From assembly GCF_007997295.1 (NCBI RefSeq), contig NZ_VORY01000003.1, positions 1-64,000 of the forward strand: a stretch of 64,000 bases of DNA, in the 5' to 3' direction. Shown one piece after another: positions 46,804 to 55,598 of this stretch. A program made the translations under genes and the position numbers. The notes below the pieces were generated by a model, which was not told where the DNA came from, made no database searches, and was given only the letters and a program-made list of their open reading frames with translations. The stretch's first letter is position 1. Each line of letters begins with the position of its first letter. The DNA is from Gillisia hiemivivida. GTDB lineage: Bacteria; Bacteroidota; Bacteroidia; Flavobacteriales; Flavobacteriaceae.

Positions 46804-47375
46804 CACAAGAGACCCATGACCATAAAATTGGCAGAGCCAAAAAAATGATGTTATGGTTTGGTATTGCCAGTATGGTAATGATGTTTGCGGGTATCACCAG
46901 TGCCTATGTGGTTAGTAAGAGCAGGCCAGACTGGATCTCAGATTTTGAATTACCAGATACCTTGTACTGGAGTACTTTAGTTATTATAGTGAGTAGTATC
47001 ACCTTTATGCTTGCAAAAAGTGCTATTTTAAAGGGAAGTCGTTCGCAAGCTACGGTACTGTTATTAACTACATTGGCTCTAGGGATTGTTTTTGTTGATC
47101 TGCAATTCAGAAGTTTTTCAGAAATTATAGCATCTGGGTATTATTTTACAGGAAGTGAGAGTACAATTACCACTTCGTTTATTTATGTGGTAGTGTTATT
47201 ACATCTTGCTCACCTTACAGCCGGACTGATAGTGCTTTTGGTTGTAATTTATAACCATTTTAAACAACGATACAAAAAGGGGCAAATGCTTGGAATTGAG
47301 CTAGGTGCCACCTTTTGGCACTTTCTGGATGCGCTCTGGGTTTACCTGTTTGTATTTTTATATTTCTTTAGATAA
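46794..47375 (+). CDS. Cytochrome c oxidase subunit III family protein (short form)
   Basis: A 193-residue polytopic membrane protein of the subunit III family, with helices from about residue 18 to the end and the conserved ATFWHFLDALWVYLFVFLYF terminus. It is shorter than the 260-residue norm because it lacks the first two helices. A second subunit III gene follows at once. Both are in the ctaB operon, so this one could be an accessory subunit; which form enters the oxidase is not evident. Confidence 0.9.
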   Translation: MDITQETHDHKIGRAKKMMLWFGIASMVMMFAGITSAYVVSKSRPDWISDFELPDTLYWSTLVIIVSSITFMLAKSAILKGSRSQATVLLLTTLALGIVFVDLQFRSFSEIIASGYYFTGSESTITTSFIYVVVLLHLAHLTAGLIVLLVVIYNHFKQRYKKGQMLGIELGATFWHFLDALWVYLFVFLYFFR

Positions 47376-47385
47376 TAAATTTGCG

Positions 47386-47393
47386 TATTTTTG
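47386..47393 (+). promoter_or_regulatory. Possible internal promoter before coxC
   Basis: TATTTTTG fits TAnnTTTG in the 45-bp gap between the two subunit III genes, but no TTG lies at the right distance. It would give a ~20-base leader. Confidence 0.35.
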
Positions 47394-47420
47394 CCCATCA
47401 TATAAAATCAAATTCTTCAT

Positions 47421-48401
47421 ATGGAAGCTACTGTTATTAGAACAGGCACCGAAGGTAAAACTTGGGGCGGTGGAAATGAGCCATTAAAGGCTAGTTACGG
47501 TAAATTGATGATGTGGTTCTTCATCGTCTCTGATGCACTAACATTTTCAGGATTCTTAGCTGCTTACGGTTTTTCAAGATTTAAATACATAGATTCTTGG
47601 CCAATTGCCGATGAAGTGTTTAATCACTTTCCGTTTTTACATGGAGTAGATGCTCCTATGTACTACGTGGCATTTATGACGTTCATTCTTATATTCTCCT
47701 CTGTAACTATGGTATTGGCAGTAGATGCTGGTCATCATATGAATAAAGGAAAAGTAACTTTGTATATGTTCTTAACCATTATTGGTGGAGCGATCTTCGT
47801 AGGTTCACAGGCATGGGAATGGAAGAATTTTATACAAGGGGAATATGGTGCAGTAACTACAAGGGGAGGAAATGTTCTTCAGTTTGTTGATTTAGAAGGA
47901 GAACGCGTTGCAATTGAAGGTTTTGTAGCTGAGTTGCCTGTTACCAGAGTAGCTAATCAACGAAATAATGGGATCTGGTTTTCTGAAAATGAAAGCATAT
48001 CTGAATACACTATTGAAGAAGTGAAAGCTGGTTTTGAAGCCAATGAAAATATTCTTGTTAGAACTCAAATGGTCGATGAGAATGGCCAAAAAACTATTCT
48101 TTCTAGAGAAGAATCGCTTAGTAAATTAAATGCTGAAGCTGTCGGCGTGGTTGAAGGAGCCAATCTTACTGAGAATGAATATGGTCCGCCTTTATTTGCA
48201 GATTTCTTCTTTTTTATAACAGGGTTTCACGGATTCCACGTTTTATCTGGAGTTATAATAAACATCATAATCTTTTTCAACGTGATCTTGGGAACTTACG
48301 AGCGCAGAGGAAATTATGAAATGGTTGAAAAGGTTGGTTTATACTGGCACTTTGTAGATTTAGTTTGGGTATTTGTATTTACATTCTTCTACCTAGTTTA
48401 A
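47421..48401 (+). CDS. coxC: Cytochrome c oxidase subunit III with large loop insertion
   Basis: A 326-residue subunit III. Helices at the N-terminus (KLMMWFFIVSDALTFSGFLA) and the end (GLYWHFVDLVWVFVFTFFYL) are canonical. Between them, about residues 135-255 form a hydrophilic insertion (FVDLEGERVAIEGFVAELPV ... ILSREESLSKLN) that ordinary subunit III lacks. The loop probably lies in the periplasm, where it could contact ACIII or the cytochrome c domain. It is followed by subunit IV after 17 bases. Confidence 0.93.
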   Translation: MEATVIRTGTEGKTWGGGNEPLKASYGKLMMWFFIVSDALTFSGFLAAYGFSRFKYIDSWPIADEVFNHFPFLHGVDAPMYYVAFMTFILIFSSVTMVLAVDAGHHMNKGKVTLYMFLTIIGGAIFVGSQAWEWKNFIQGEYGAVTTRGGNVLQFVDLEGERVAIEGFVAELPVTRVANQRNNGIWFSENESISEYTIEEVKAGFEANENILVRTQMVDENGQKTILSREESLSKLNAEAVGVVEGANLTENEYGPPLFADFFFFITGFHGFHVLSGVIINIIIFFNVILGTYERRGNYEMVEKVGLYWHFVDLVWVFVFTFFYLV

Positions 48402-48418
48402 TTCTGAAATAAATAAAA

Positions 48419-48781
48419 ATGGCACATAGTACTACACATCACCACGAATCCAATACCAAAGGAATTTGGTTCGTTTTTGCCTTACTTTCTGTTGTTACAA
48501 TAGTAGAGGTGTTCCTTGGGATTGTTAAACCTGAATTTTTAGTTGACACGAAATTTCTTGCGATGAGTCTTCTCAACTGGATCTTTATAATTCTTACTAT
48601 TTACAAGGCATATTATATTGCTTGGGCATTTATGCACCTAGAAGGAGAATCAAAGGGACTACGTCGTGCAGTTGTTTGGTCCGCGATCTTTTTAATAAGT
48701 TACTTGATGTTCATTTTATTGACTGAAGGAGATTATATCTACGATGTTTTTGAGAGCAATCATGTGGCATGGGATTTTTAA
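48419..48781 (+). CDS. Cytochrome c oxidase subunit IV family protein
   Basis: A 120-residue protein with three membrane helices (about 17-36, 45-70, 83-103) and a histidine-rich N-terminus (HSTTHHHESN). This is the prokaryotic cytochrome c oxidase subunit IV pattern, a small subunit that stabilises the core. It lies at the end of the ctaB-coxC operon, followed by a terminator. Confidence 0.9.
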   Translation: MAHSTTHHHESNTKGIWFVFALLSVVTIVEVFLGIVKPEFLVDTKFLAMSLLNWIFIILTIYKAYYIAWAFMHLEGESKGLRRAVVWSAIFLISYLMFILLTEGDYIYDVFESNHVAWDF

Positions 48782-48808
48782 TATCTCATTATAAGTTAAA
48801 AGCATAAG

Positions 48809-48837
48809 AAAAGACGGTTATTTAAAACCGTCTTTTT
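48809..48837 (+). terminator. Rho-independent terminator after subunit IV
   Basis: AAAAGACGGTT pairs with AACCGTCTTTT around a short ATTTA loop, then T residues. Immediately after it, TATTTTTG (48837-48844) may be the -7 element for the next gene group. Confidence 0.85.
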
Positions 48838-48866
48838 ATTTTTGTAACCCGTAACAACACGGATTT

Positions 48867-49514
48867 ATGAAGAAATTTTTAGTACTTGGCGTTTTATTCT
48901 TACTACCTATACTTGCCTATTTATTCTTTTCTTCTGGAATAAATAATTTCGCTAAACTTCCTGTGCTTACAGAGAAGGTAGAAGACATAAGAGATTTAGA
49001 GAATAATCGAGATTCTATAGTAAGTTTTCAAAACAAGATTAGCATAGTGGCTTTCTTTGGAAATGATCTAGCGGCATTAAAAGGGAACACTTTTAATCTA
49101 GATAAGAAGATCCTGGAAAAATTTTACGAATTCGATGATTTTCAATTTGTGATCATTCTTCCAAAAGAAGCTAAGCCACAAGCGCAGCAGTTCGTGTCTG
49201 AATTTAATAATATTACCAATTCCTCTTATTGGAGTTTCGTTTATGCCGAGCCGGAGGAGATCAAAGACGTTTTTAAAAGTTTTAAAACTAATTTAGAACT
49301 AGATTCTAATCTGCAAACACCCTACGTGTTCATAATAGATAAGGATTCTAATTTGAGAGGACGAGATGATGATGATAATGAGGGGTTGCTTTATGGATAT
49401 GATTCTAGATCTGTATCAGAACTTGGAAATAAGATGAATGATGATATTAAAGTGATCTTAGCAGAATACAGATTAGCCTTAAAAAAATACAACTCCAAAT
49501 TAAATACGAAGTAA
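48867..49514 (+). CDS. Membrane-anchored thioredoxin-fold-like protein, unknown
   Basis: A 215-residue protein not recognised as a named family. It has an N-terminal signal anchor (about 4-22), then a soluble domain with thioredoxin-like elements (KISIVAFFGNDLAALKGNT, FQFVIILPKEAKPQAQQF, TPYVFIIDKDSNLRGR) but no CxxC pair. This resembles a redox-inactive SCO/thioredoxin relative. It overlaps the SCO gene by one base (ATGA-type), which argues for a role in oxidase assembly. A -7 element TATTTTTG stands at 48837. Confidence 0.7.
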   Translation: MKKFLVLGVLFLLPILAYLFFSSGINNFAKLPVLTEKVEDIRDLENNRDSIVSFQNKISIVAFFGNDLAALKGNTFNLDKKILEKFYEFDDFQFVIILPKEAKPQAQQFVSEFNNITNSSYWSFVYAEPEEIKDVFKSFKTNLELDSNLQTPYVFIIDKDSNLRGRDDDDNEGLLYGYDSRSVSELGNKMNDDIKVILAEYRLALKKYNSKLNTK

Positions 49515-50239
49515 TGAATAGCAAATCTTATATAGGTATATCCTTAGTAATATTAGTTTTCGGGATTATTTTTATTCCGAAAATAATAGATAGGATCACT
49601 AATGATGAGGTTGTAAAAAATGATCGATTGAACATTGGGAGAGAGCTCCCTAAGTCAGACGAACTTTCCTATATAGAATTATATGGAGAAAATAAAAAAG
49701 TCCCCGATTTTCAATTTGTAAATCAAAATGGAGATACCATCTCCAATAAAGATTATTTGGGAAAAGTGTATGTTGTAGAATTCTTCTTTACAACCTGCCC
49801 TTCTATTTGCCCTATCATGAATAAGAATTTAGTAGAAGTAGAAAAAGAATTGGGTAAAAATGAGGATTTTGGAATAGTTTCTATTTCTATAGATCCAGTC
49901 CATGATACTCCAGAAGTGCTTAAAGAGTATGCTGAAAATTATGAAATAGATAATCCTAACTGGAATTTTCTAACTGGAGATAAAGAGGACATTTACACAT
50001 TGGCAAATAAAGGTTTTGGGATTTTCGCAAATACAGATGAAACTGTACCTGGAGGCTTTGCTCATTCCGGCTTATTTGCTTTGATAGATAGAGAAGGTTA
50101 CGTACGTTCTCGTTTAGATAATTATGGAAACCCTATTATCTATTACAAAGGTTCTATAGAGCGCGGAGTATCTGTTTTGGAAGGAGAAGAAGAACCACAA
50201 ATAGACATATTAATAGAAGATCTTAGAAAACTATTATAA
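49514..50239 (+). CDS. SCO1/SenC family copper chaperone
   Basis: A 241-residue protein with an N-terminal membrane anchor (about 7-24) and a SCO domain. The copper ligands are visible: C95 and C99 in FTTCPSICPIMNKN, and H184 in GGFAHSGLF. It delivers copper to the CuA site of subunit II (the coxB product here). The neighbouring genes overlap by one base on each side (stop and start share a base). Confidence 0.95.
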   Translation: MNSKSYIGISLVILVFGIIFIPKIIDRITNDEVVKNDRLNIGRELPKSDELSYIELYGENKKVPDFQFVNQNGDTISNKDYLGKVYVVEFFFTTCPSICPIMNKNLVEVEKELGKNEDFGIVSISIDPVHDTPEVLKEYAENYEIDNPNWNFLTGDKEDIYTLANKGFGIFANTDETVPGGFAHSGLFALIDREGYVRSRLDNYGNPIIYYKGSIERGVSVLEGEEEPQIDILIEDLRKLL

Positions 50240-50772
50240 TGGGAAATACAAAGACCGATAAAATTGCGATTCCAATAATCATTGCGCTTTCAATCCTCAT
50301 TCCTATCGTAGTTATCATTTTAATGTATTTACCAGAACGTTATAATATTTTTGGAACACAATCTGGAACCTTTCCATTTTTTCATGCTGTTTTAAATGGT
50401 AGCACTGCATTATTGCTAACCATTGGTTATTTTTTTATGAGCATTAAAGAATACAAATGGCATAGAAATGTAATGATCATGGCATTTGTACTATCCTCGG
50501 TATTCCTTGTAAGCTATGTGATCTCAAAGATCAGTAACGAGCCTGTACCATATGGGGGAGAAGGTGTGTTACGTTATATCTATTTCTTTATTCTGATAAC
50601 ACATATTATACTTTCGGCAATAATAGTTCCTTTAGTGTTATTTACTATGTATAGAGGGCTTAGTGTTCAATATACCAAGCATGCTAAAATTGCACGTTGG
50701 ACATTTCCAATTTGGTTATATGTTTCAGTAACCGGAGTTTTAGTGTATGTTTTTATGTGGCCATATTATTAA
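50239..50772 (+). CDS. DUF420 family membrane protein (CtaM-like)
   Basis: A 177-residue protein with about five membrane helices and the family segments WHRNVMIMAFVLSSVFLVSY and ITHIILSAIIVPLVLFTMYR plus KHAKIARWTFPIWLYVSVTG. DUF420 includes CtaM, an assembly factor for heme-copper oxidase in Staphylococcus. The location next to SCO supports the same role here. Confidence 0.9.
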   Translation: MGNTKTDKIAIPIIIALSILIPIVVIILMYLPERYNIFGTQSGTFPFFHAVLNGSTALLLTIGYFFMSIKEYKWHRNVMIMAFVLSSVFLVSYVISKISNEPVPYGGEGVLRYIYFFILITHIILSAIIVPLVLFTMYRGLSVQYTKHAKIARWTFPIWLYVSVTGVLVYVFMWPYY

Positions 50773-50825
50773 TTTTAATTAAATTTATAATTGATATTTA
50801 TTGCATTAATTTTGAAAGAATCAAA

Positions 50826-51053
50826 ATGAAAATTAAATTGATCATTGTGTTATTTTTATTTGCTTTAATGCCATCGTTGGCTGAAGCACAGTGTGCAATG
50901 TGTAGAGCAGTATTAGAAAGTGAAGGCTCTGAAGCTGCTGCTAAAGGGATAAATGATGGAATCGTTTATTTAATGATCTTCCCATATATCCTCATTGGAG
51001 GTATAGGTTTTTTTATCTATAGAACGCTTCGGAATAAAAAGACTACCGAGTAA
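50826..51053 (+). CDS. Small exported membrane protein with CxxC, unknown
   Basis: A 75-residue protein from the ATG at 50826; the open frame extends upstream through the DUF420 end but that is not a credible start. A signal peptide (1-22, ending AEAQ) is followed at once by CAMC (C23, C26), then one helix (about 44-66) and a short basic tail. The family is not recognised. The CxxC next to the signal peptidase site in an oxidase assembly cluster suggests metal or redox handling, but this is an inference. Confidence 0.7.
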   Translation: MKIKLIIVLFLFALMPSLAEAQCAMCRAVLESEGSEAAAKGINDGIVYLMIFPYILIGGIGFFIYRTLRNKKTTE

Positions 51054-51187
51054 CTTCTTAATATCCAGTTAAATTTTAACAGTTTCATAACATATAGGAC
51101 TGTAACAAATTCTTCTTGTTTAGGTCTTATGCTTATACCTGAATTAAGCACCTATAATCTTGGTCGGGTATTTCTAATTTTAGAAGT

Positions 51188-51889
51188 ATGATCGAAATTA
51201 AAAATTTGCACAAATCTTATAAGATGGGGACCAATTCTCTCCATGTCCTCAAAGGAATAAATTTTAGCGTTGCTGAAGGCGAATTAGTTTCTATCATGGG
51301 TTCTTCTGGTTCTGGTAAATCTACACTTCTTAATATTCTGGGAATGCTAGATGAAGCCGATGAGGGTTCTTATACTTTGGATGGACTTCCTATTAAGAAT
51401 TTGAATGAGAAGATCGCAGCGCAATACCGCAATAAATTTCTTGGCTTTATATTTCAATCTTTCAATCTTATATCTTACAAAAACGCCTTAGATAACGTGG
51501 GTTTACCATTGTATTATCAAGGAATAAAGCATAAGGAGCGCGTAGAAATTGCCATGAGCTATCTGGAAAAAGTTGGTCTGGCAGATTGGGCGGGACACTT
51601 ACCAAACGAACTTTCTGGGGGACAAAAACAGCGTGTGGCAATTGCCAGAGCATTGGCCTCTAATCCAAAAGTCTTATTGGCAGATGAGCCTACCGGAGCC
51701 TTAGACACCAAGACTTCTTACGAAGTAATGGATTTAATTCAGGGAATAAACGAGGAAGGAAGAACAATTCTAATTGTTACTCATGAGCATGATATTGCAG
51801 AAATGACGAAAAGAATTGTAAACTTAAAAGATGGGGTAATTATAGACGATTCTAAAGTGAACCAAGTAAGAGCGTTAAGCAATGTTTGA
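51188..51889 (+). CDS. ABC transporter ATP-binding protein (MacB/LolD type)
   Basis: A 233-residue ATPase. Walker A GSSGSGKST (38-46), the signature LSGGQKQRVAIARAL, Walker B VLLADEPTGALD and the switch histidine THEHD are all present, so it should hydrolyse ATP. The ADEPTGALD pattern is typical of MacB/LolD/FtsE-like ATPases. It overlaps the first permease by eight bases and energises the two permeases that follow. Confidence 0.93.
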   Translation: MIEIKNLHKSYKMGTNSLHVLKGINFSVAEGELVSIMGSSGSGKSTLLNILGMLDEADEGSYTLDGLPIKNLNEKIAAQYRNKFLGFIFQSFNLISYKNALDNVGLPLYYQGIKHKERVEIAMSYLEKVGLADWAGHLPNELSGGQKQRVAIARALASNPKVLLADEPTGALDTKTSYEVMDLIQGINEEGRTILIVTHEHDIAEMTKRIVNLKDGVIIDDSKVNQVRALSNV

Positions 51890-53129
51890 TCTGGAAAGAT
51901 GGCAAGAGATTTTTGAAACGATAAGCAAGAACAAATTGCGTACGTTTTTAACCGGGCTTTCTGTAGCATCGGGAATCTTTATATTGGTAATTCTTTTGGG
52001 AATTGGGCAAGGAATGCAAAATGGAATCGCGAAGGAATTCGAACAAGACGCCTCTAATATGTTATCTGTTTGGACCAATGTAACTTCCAAAGAGTATAAA
52101 GGATTGAATCCGGGGAGACAAATTACCTTAAAGAATGATGATTATACACAAACCGTAAATAAATACAATGATCAGCTAGAATATAAATCTTCTGTTTTTA
52201 GAATCTGGAGTGGACTTATAAATTATAAGAAAGAGTCTGGAAATTATAGGGTAGAAGGGGTTTGGCCAGATCTCCAATTTCTGGAAAACGCTAAAATGAC
52301 CCAAGGGCGATTTTTAAATTATAGGGATATTGATAATGTGGAAAAAGTGGTGGTTCTCGGGAATAAAGTGAAGAACGATTTGTTTAAGAATGGGGAAGAT
52401 GTAATTGGTAAATATGTGCAGATCTCCGATATTAATTTTAAAGTTATTGGAGTGTTCTCAGATCCAGGAGGAGAACGGGATGAGTCAGTTGTGTTTCTAC
52501 CTATCTCCACTGCACAAATGGTATTTAATGGAGGGAATGATTTAAGAAGGCTTGCTTTTACTCTTCCACAAAGAGATAATTTTGAACAAGCATTAGCAGA
52601 GTCAGAAAAATTTTCTGAAGAATTGGGTGCTTATTTAAAAGAAAAACACTCTGTTGCGCCAGATGATAATCGTGCAATCACTATAAATAACAGCTTAGAG
52701 AATACTAAAAGATTCTATGACCTTAATAAGATGATCGAGATGTTTTTCTGGGGAGTTGGGATCTGTACTATTATAGCGGGAATCGTAGGGGTAAGTAATA
52801 TTATGCTAATCATAGTTAAAGAGCGTACCAAAGAAATTGGGATTAGAAAAGCCTTGGGTGCACAACCGCTTAGTATTATAGGGATGATCCTTCATGAATC
52901 TATTTTTGTTACAACTATTTCAGGTTTTATTGGACTCATTTTCAGTTTAGCCCTTCTGGAGTTTGTGGGGCCCCTTATAGAAACCGAATATATTGCAAAT
53001 CCATCTGTAGATTTTAATGTTGCATTAACCACCGTATTTATTTTGGTGTTGGCGGGAGCTATTGCAGGATTTTTCCCCGCTTGGAGAGCCGCCAGAATTA
53101 AACCAATAATCGCTTTAAGAGACGAATAA
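51882..53129 (+). CDS. ABC transporter permease, MacB-type (first)
   Basis: A 415-residue permease with the MacB plan: one N-terminal helix (about 25-50), a large periplasmic MacB_PCD domain (about 50-270), and three C-terminal helices in the FtsX domain with the segment SNIMLIIVKERTKEIGIRKAL. Its partner ATPase is separate, unlike fused MacB. It ends two bases before the second permease. Confidence 0.93.
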   Translation: MFDLERWQEIFETISKNKLRTFLTGLSVASGIFILVILLGIGQGMQNGIAKEFEQDASNMLSVWTNVTSKEYKGLNPGRQITLKNDDYTQTVNKYNDQLEYKSSVFRIWSGLINYKKESGNYRVEGVWPDLQFLENAKMTQGRFLNYRDIDNVEKVVVLGNKVKNDLFKNGEDVIGKYVQISDINFKVIGVFSDPGGERDESVVFLPISTAQMVFNGGNDLRRLAFTLPQRDNFEQALAESEKFSEELGAYLKEKHSVAPDDNRAITINNSLENTKRFYDLNKMIEMFFWGVGICTIIAGIVGVSNIMLIIVKERTKEIGIRKALGAQPLSIIGMILHESIFVTTISGFIGLIFSLALLEFVGPLIETEYIANPSVDFNVALTTVFILVLAGAIAGFFPAWRAARIKPIIALRDE

Positions 53130-53130
53130 T

Positions 53131-54393
53131 ATGTTTAGTAAAGATAAGTGGAGCGAAATAATAGAATCATTAACTTCTAACTGGTTTAGAACAATTCTAA
53201 CTTCATTTGGGGTATTATGGGGCATCTTCATATTAGTTATTCTGCTTGCTGCAGGAAAAGGATTGGAGAATGGCGTTAAGCAAGGCTTTGGGGGTATCGC
53301 AACCAATTCCATGTTTATGTGGGCGCAAACGCCTGCCAAACCTTATAAGGGCTTACCAAAAGGAAGGCGATATAATTTTAAAATTAGTGATGTAGCTGCA
53401 ATAAAGCAAAACGTACCTAATCTAAAATATGTTTCTCCCAGAAATCAATTAGGTGGTTTTGGTGGAGCAAACAATGTAGTGCGTGGACTTAAAAGTGGAG
53501 CCTTTAATGTCTATGGCGATTATCCGGAAGTTATTAAGCAAGAACCTATGGATATTACATCTGGAAGGTTTGTGAACTATTCCGATATCGAACAAAATAG
53601 AAAAGTAGCAATTCTTGGGGCTGGAGTGATTAATGACATGTATGATCCCGGGGAAGAAGTTATTGGATCCTATATAAAGATAAACGGCGTGAATTTTATG
53701 GTGATTGGTACCTACAAAAAGAAGGGAAACAATGGAAACCCAGAAGAGAACCAAAAACAGATCTATGTCCCATTCACCGCTTTTTCTCAAGCATTTAATA
53801 TGGGCGATACCGTAGGCTGGATGTCTATAACTGCTGAAGACGGCTCCTCAATTACCGATCTAAAAACCCAAATCTTCGATGTTATAAAATCCAGGCATAC
53901 TATTCACCCAGAAGATGACAGGGCTATTGGGAATTTTGATCTTTTTCAGGAATTCAGCAAGATCAATGGCTTGTTCATAGCCTTAAAAGCTGTGGCATAT
54001 TTTGTAGGGATCCTGGTCTTATTATCTGGAATTATAGGGATTTCGAATATCATGCTTATCGTTGTAAAAGAACGCACAAATGAAATTGGGGTACGTAGGG
54101 CTTTAGGTGCAACGCCTTGGGATATTAGAGGTCAAATTCTAATGGAATCTATCTTTCTAACCATTATTTCCGGGATGTCTGGAATAGCTTTGGCAACTGG
54201 GGTAATTGCGCTGGTGAATATGCAGTTGGATGGCGTAGATACTTCAGAAATGATGTTTGCAAATCCAAGTGTAGATCTTGGTGTAGTAATTATTGCACTG
54301 AGTATTTTAATAATATCTGGACTTTTGGCAGGATTAATTCCAGCCCAAAATGCTATTAAGATCCAGCCCGTAGATGCCTTAAGAACAGAATAA
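53131..54393 (+). CDS. ABC transporter permease, MacB-type (second)
   Basis: A 420-residue paralogue of the preceding gene, with the same four-helix MacB layout and the segment SNIMLIVVKERTNEIGVRRAL. Together they probably form a heterodimeric mechanotransmission-type permease with the ATPase at 51188. The two proteins share architecture but differ clearly in the periplasmic domain, so they are likely not interchangeable. Confidence 0.93.
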   Translation: MFSKDKWSEIIESLTSNWFRTILTSFGVLWGIFILVILLAAGKGLENGVKQGFGGIATNSMFMWAQTPAKPYKGLPKGRRYNFKISDVAAIKQNVPNLKYVSPRNQLGGFGGANNVVRGLKSGAFNVYGDYPEVIKQEPMDITSGRFVNYSDIEQNRKVAILGAGVINDMYDPGEEVIGSYIKINGVNFMVIGTYKKKGNNGNPEENQKQIYVPFTAFSQAFNMGDTVGWMSITAEDGSSITDLKTQIFDVIKSRHTIHPEDDRAIGNFDLFQEFSKINGLFIALKAVAYFVGILVLLSGIIGISNIMLIVVKERTNEIGVRRALGATPWDIRGQILMESIFLTIISGMSGIALATGVIALVNMQLDGVDTSEMMFANPSVDLGVVIIALSILIISGLLAGLIPAQNAIKIQPVDALRTE

Positions 54394-54420
54394 CAACAAA
54401 TTGATTAATACCATTTTAAA

Positions 54421-55539
54421 ATGAAAAAAGTAGTTACAGTAATAATTCTAATAGTTATCGCGATCTCATTCGTTGGTGCTTTGTATTATTTATTTCAAAA
54501 AAATCAGGAAGATCCGATAGTTTATGAAACCGAGACTCCAAGCAAGCAAGATATTGTAAAGAAAACTGTAGCCACGGGAAGCATCGTTCCAAGGGAAGAG
54601 GTGCTAATAAAACCAAATATCTCTGGAATCATAGACGAGATCTATATTGAAGCCGGAGATGCTATAAAATCTGGTGATCTTATCGCAAAAATCAGGGTGA
54701 TTCCTAATGTGTCTTCTTTGCAAAGTGGAAAGGATGCAGTTGCAACTGCTAAGATCAATTTAGATACTGAAAAAAAACTATACGATCGTCAAAAATCACT
54801 TTTCGATAAAGGGGTGATCTCTGCAAATGATTGGGATAACGCACAAGTTGCTTATCAAAGGTCGCTTCAGAATTATAAATCTGCCCAACAGAATTATGAA
54901 ATTATCAAAACAGGAACCACTAGTGGGCTTGGAAGTTCAGCAAACACCCTTATACGATCTACGATAGATGGAATGGTGTTAGATGTTCCAGTAAAAGAAG
55001 GAAATCAGGTTATTGAGAGCAATAACTTTAATGATGGAACCACTTTGGCTACGTTGGCAGATGTGAATAATATGATCTTTGAAGGAAAAGTAGATGAGAG
55101 TGAAGTTGGTAAGATCAAGGAAAACCTTCCGTTGGAAATCACTGTGGGAGCTATAGAGAACAAAAAATTTGATGCAATTTTAGATTATATCGCACCAAAA
55201 GGAATCAGTGAGAACGGAGCAATTCAATTTAATATAAAGGGAACTTTAAATAAGGCTGATACTACATTTATTAGAGCTGGTCTTAGTGCAAATGCCTCTA
55301 TTATTCTTGCAAAAGTAGTTGATGCCTTGGCTATCAAAGAGGCCTTAGTGCAATTTGATCCAAAGACCCAAAATCCATATGTAGAAGTAATGACCGGCGA
55401 TCAGGAATTTACAAAGAAAGATATCGAACTGGGAGTGAGTGATGGAATCTATGTTCAGGTTTTAAGCGGAATTTCAGAAGGCGATAAGATCAAGGTTTGG
55501 AATCAGATCAAACCGATTCAGGCCATGAACAATAACTAG
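54421..55539 (+). CDS. Periplasmic adaptor, MacA/HlyD type (first)
   Basis: A 372-residue membrane fusion protein: one N-terminal helix (about 4-24), a biotinyl-lipoyl half (IKPNISGIIDEIYIEAGDAI), a helical hairpin (about 95-165 with LFDKGVISANDWDNAQVAYQ), then a beta-barrel region. It links the inner-membrane transporter to the TolC outer-membrane channel. It differs from the second adaptor at 56934. Confidence 0.9.
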   Translation: MKKVVTVIILIVIAISFVGALYYLFQKNQEDPIVYETETPSKQDIVKKTVATGSIVPREEVLIKPNISGIIDEIYIEAGDAIKSGDLIAKIRVIPNVSSLQSGKDAVATAKINLDTEKKLYDRQKSLFDKGVISANDWDNAQVAYQRSLQNYKSAQQNYEIIKTGTTSGLGSSANTLIRSTIDGMVLDVPVKEGNQVIESNNFNDGTTLATLADVNNMIFEGKVDESEVGKIKENLPLEITVGAIENKKFDAILDYIAPKGISENGAIQFNIKGTLNKADTTFIRAGLSANASIILAKVVDALAIKEALVQFDPKTQNPYVEVMTGDQEFTKKDIELGVSDGIYVQVLSGISEGDKIKVWNQIKPIQAMNNN

Positions 55540-55598
55540 TTTCAATTTTTGTGTAACAACTTCCTAATTACTTAGACCAATCCTTCACAATCTTAATT

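Noticed and set aside
50697-50825. Longer N-terminus for the 75-residue CxxC protein
   Set aside because: It runs through the end of the DUF420 gene in another frame, and a good signal peptide begins at the ATG at 50826.
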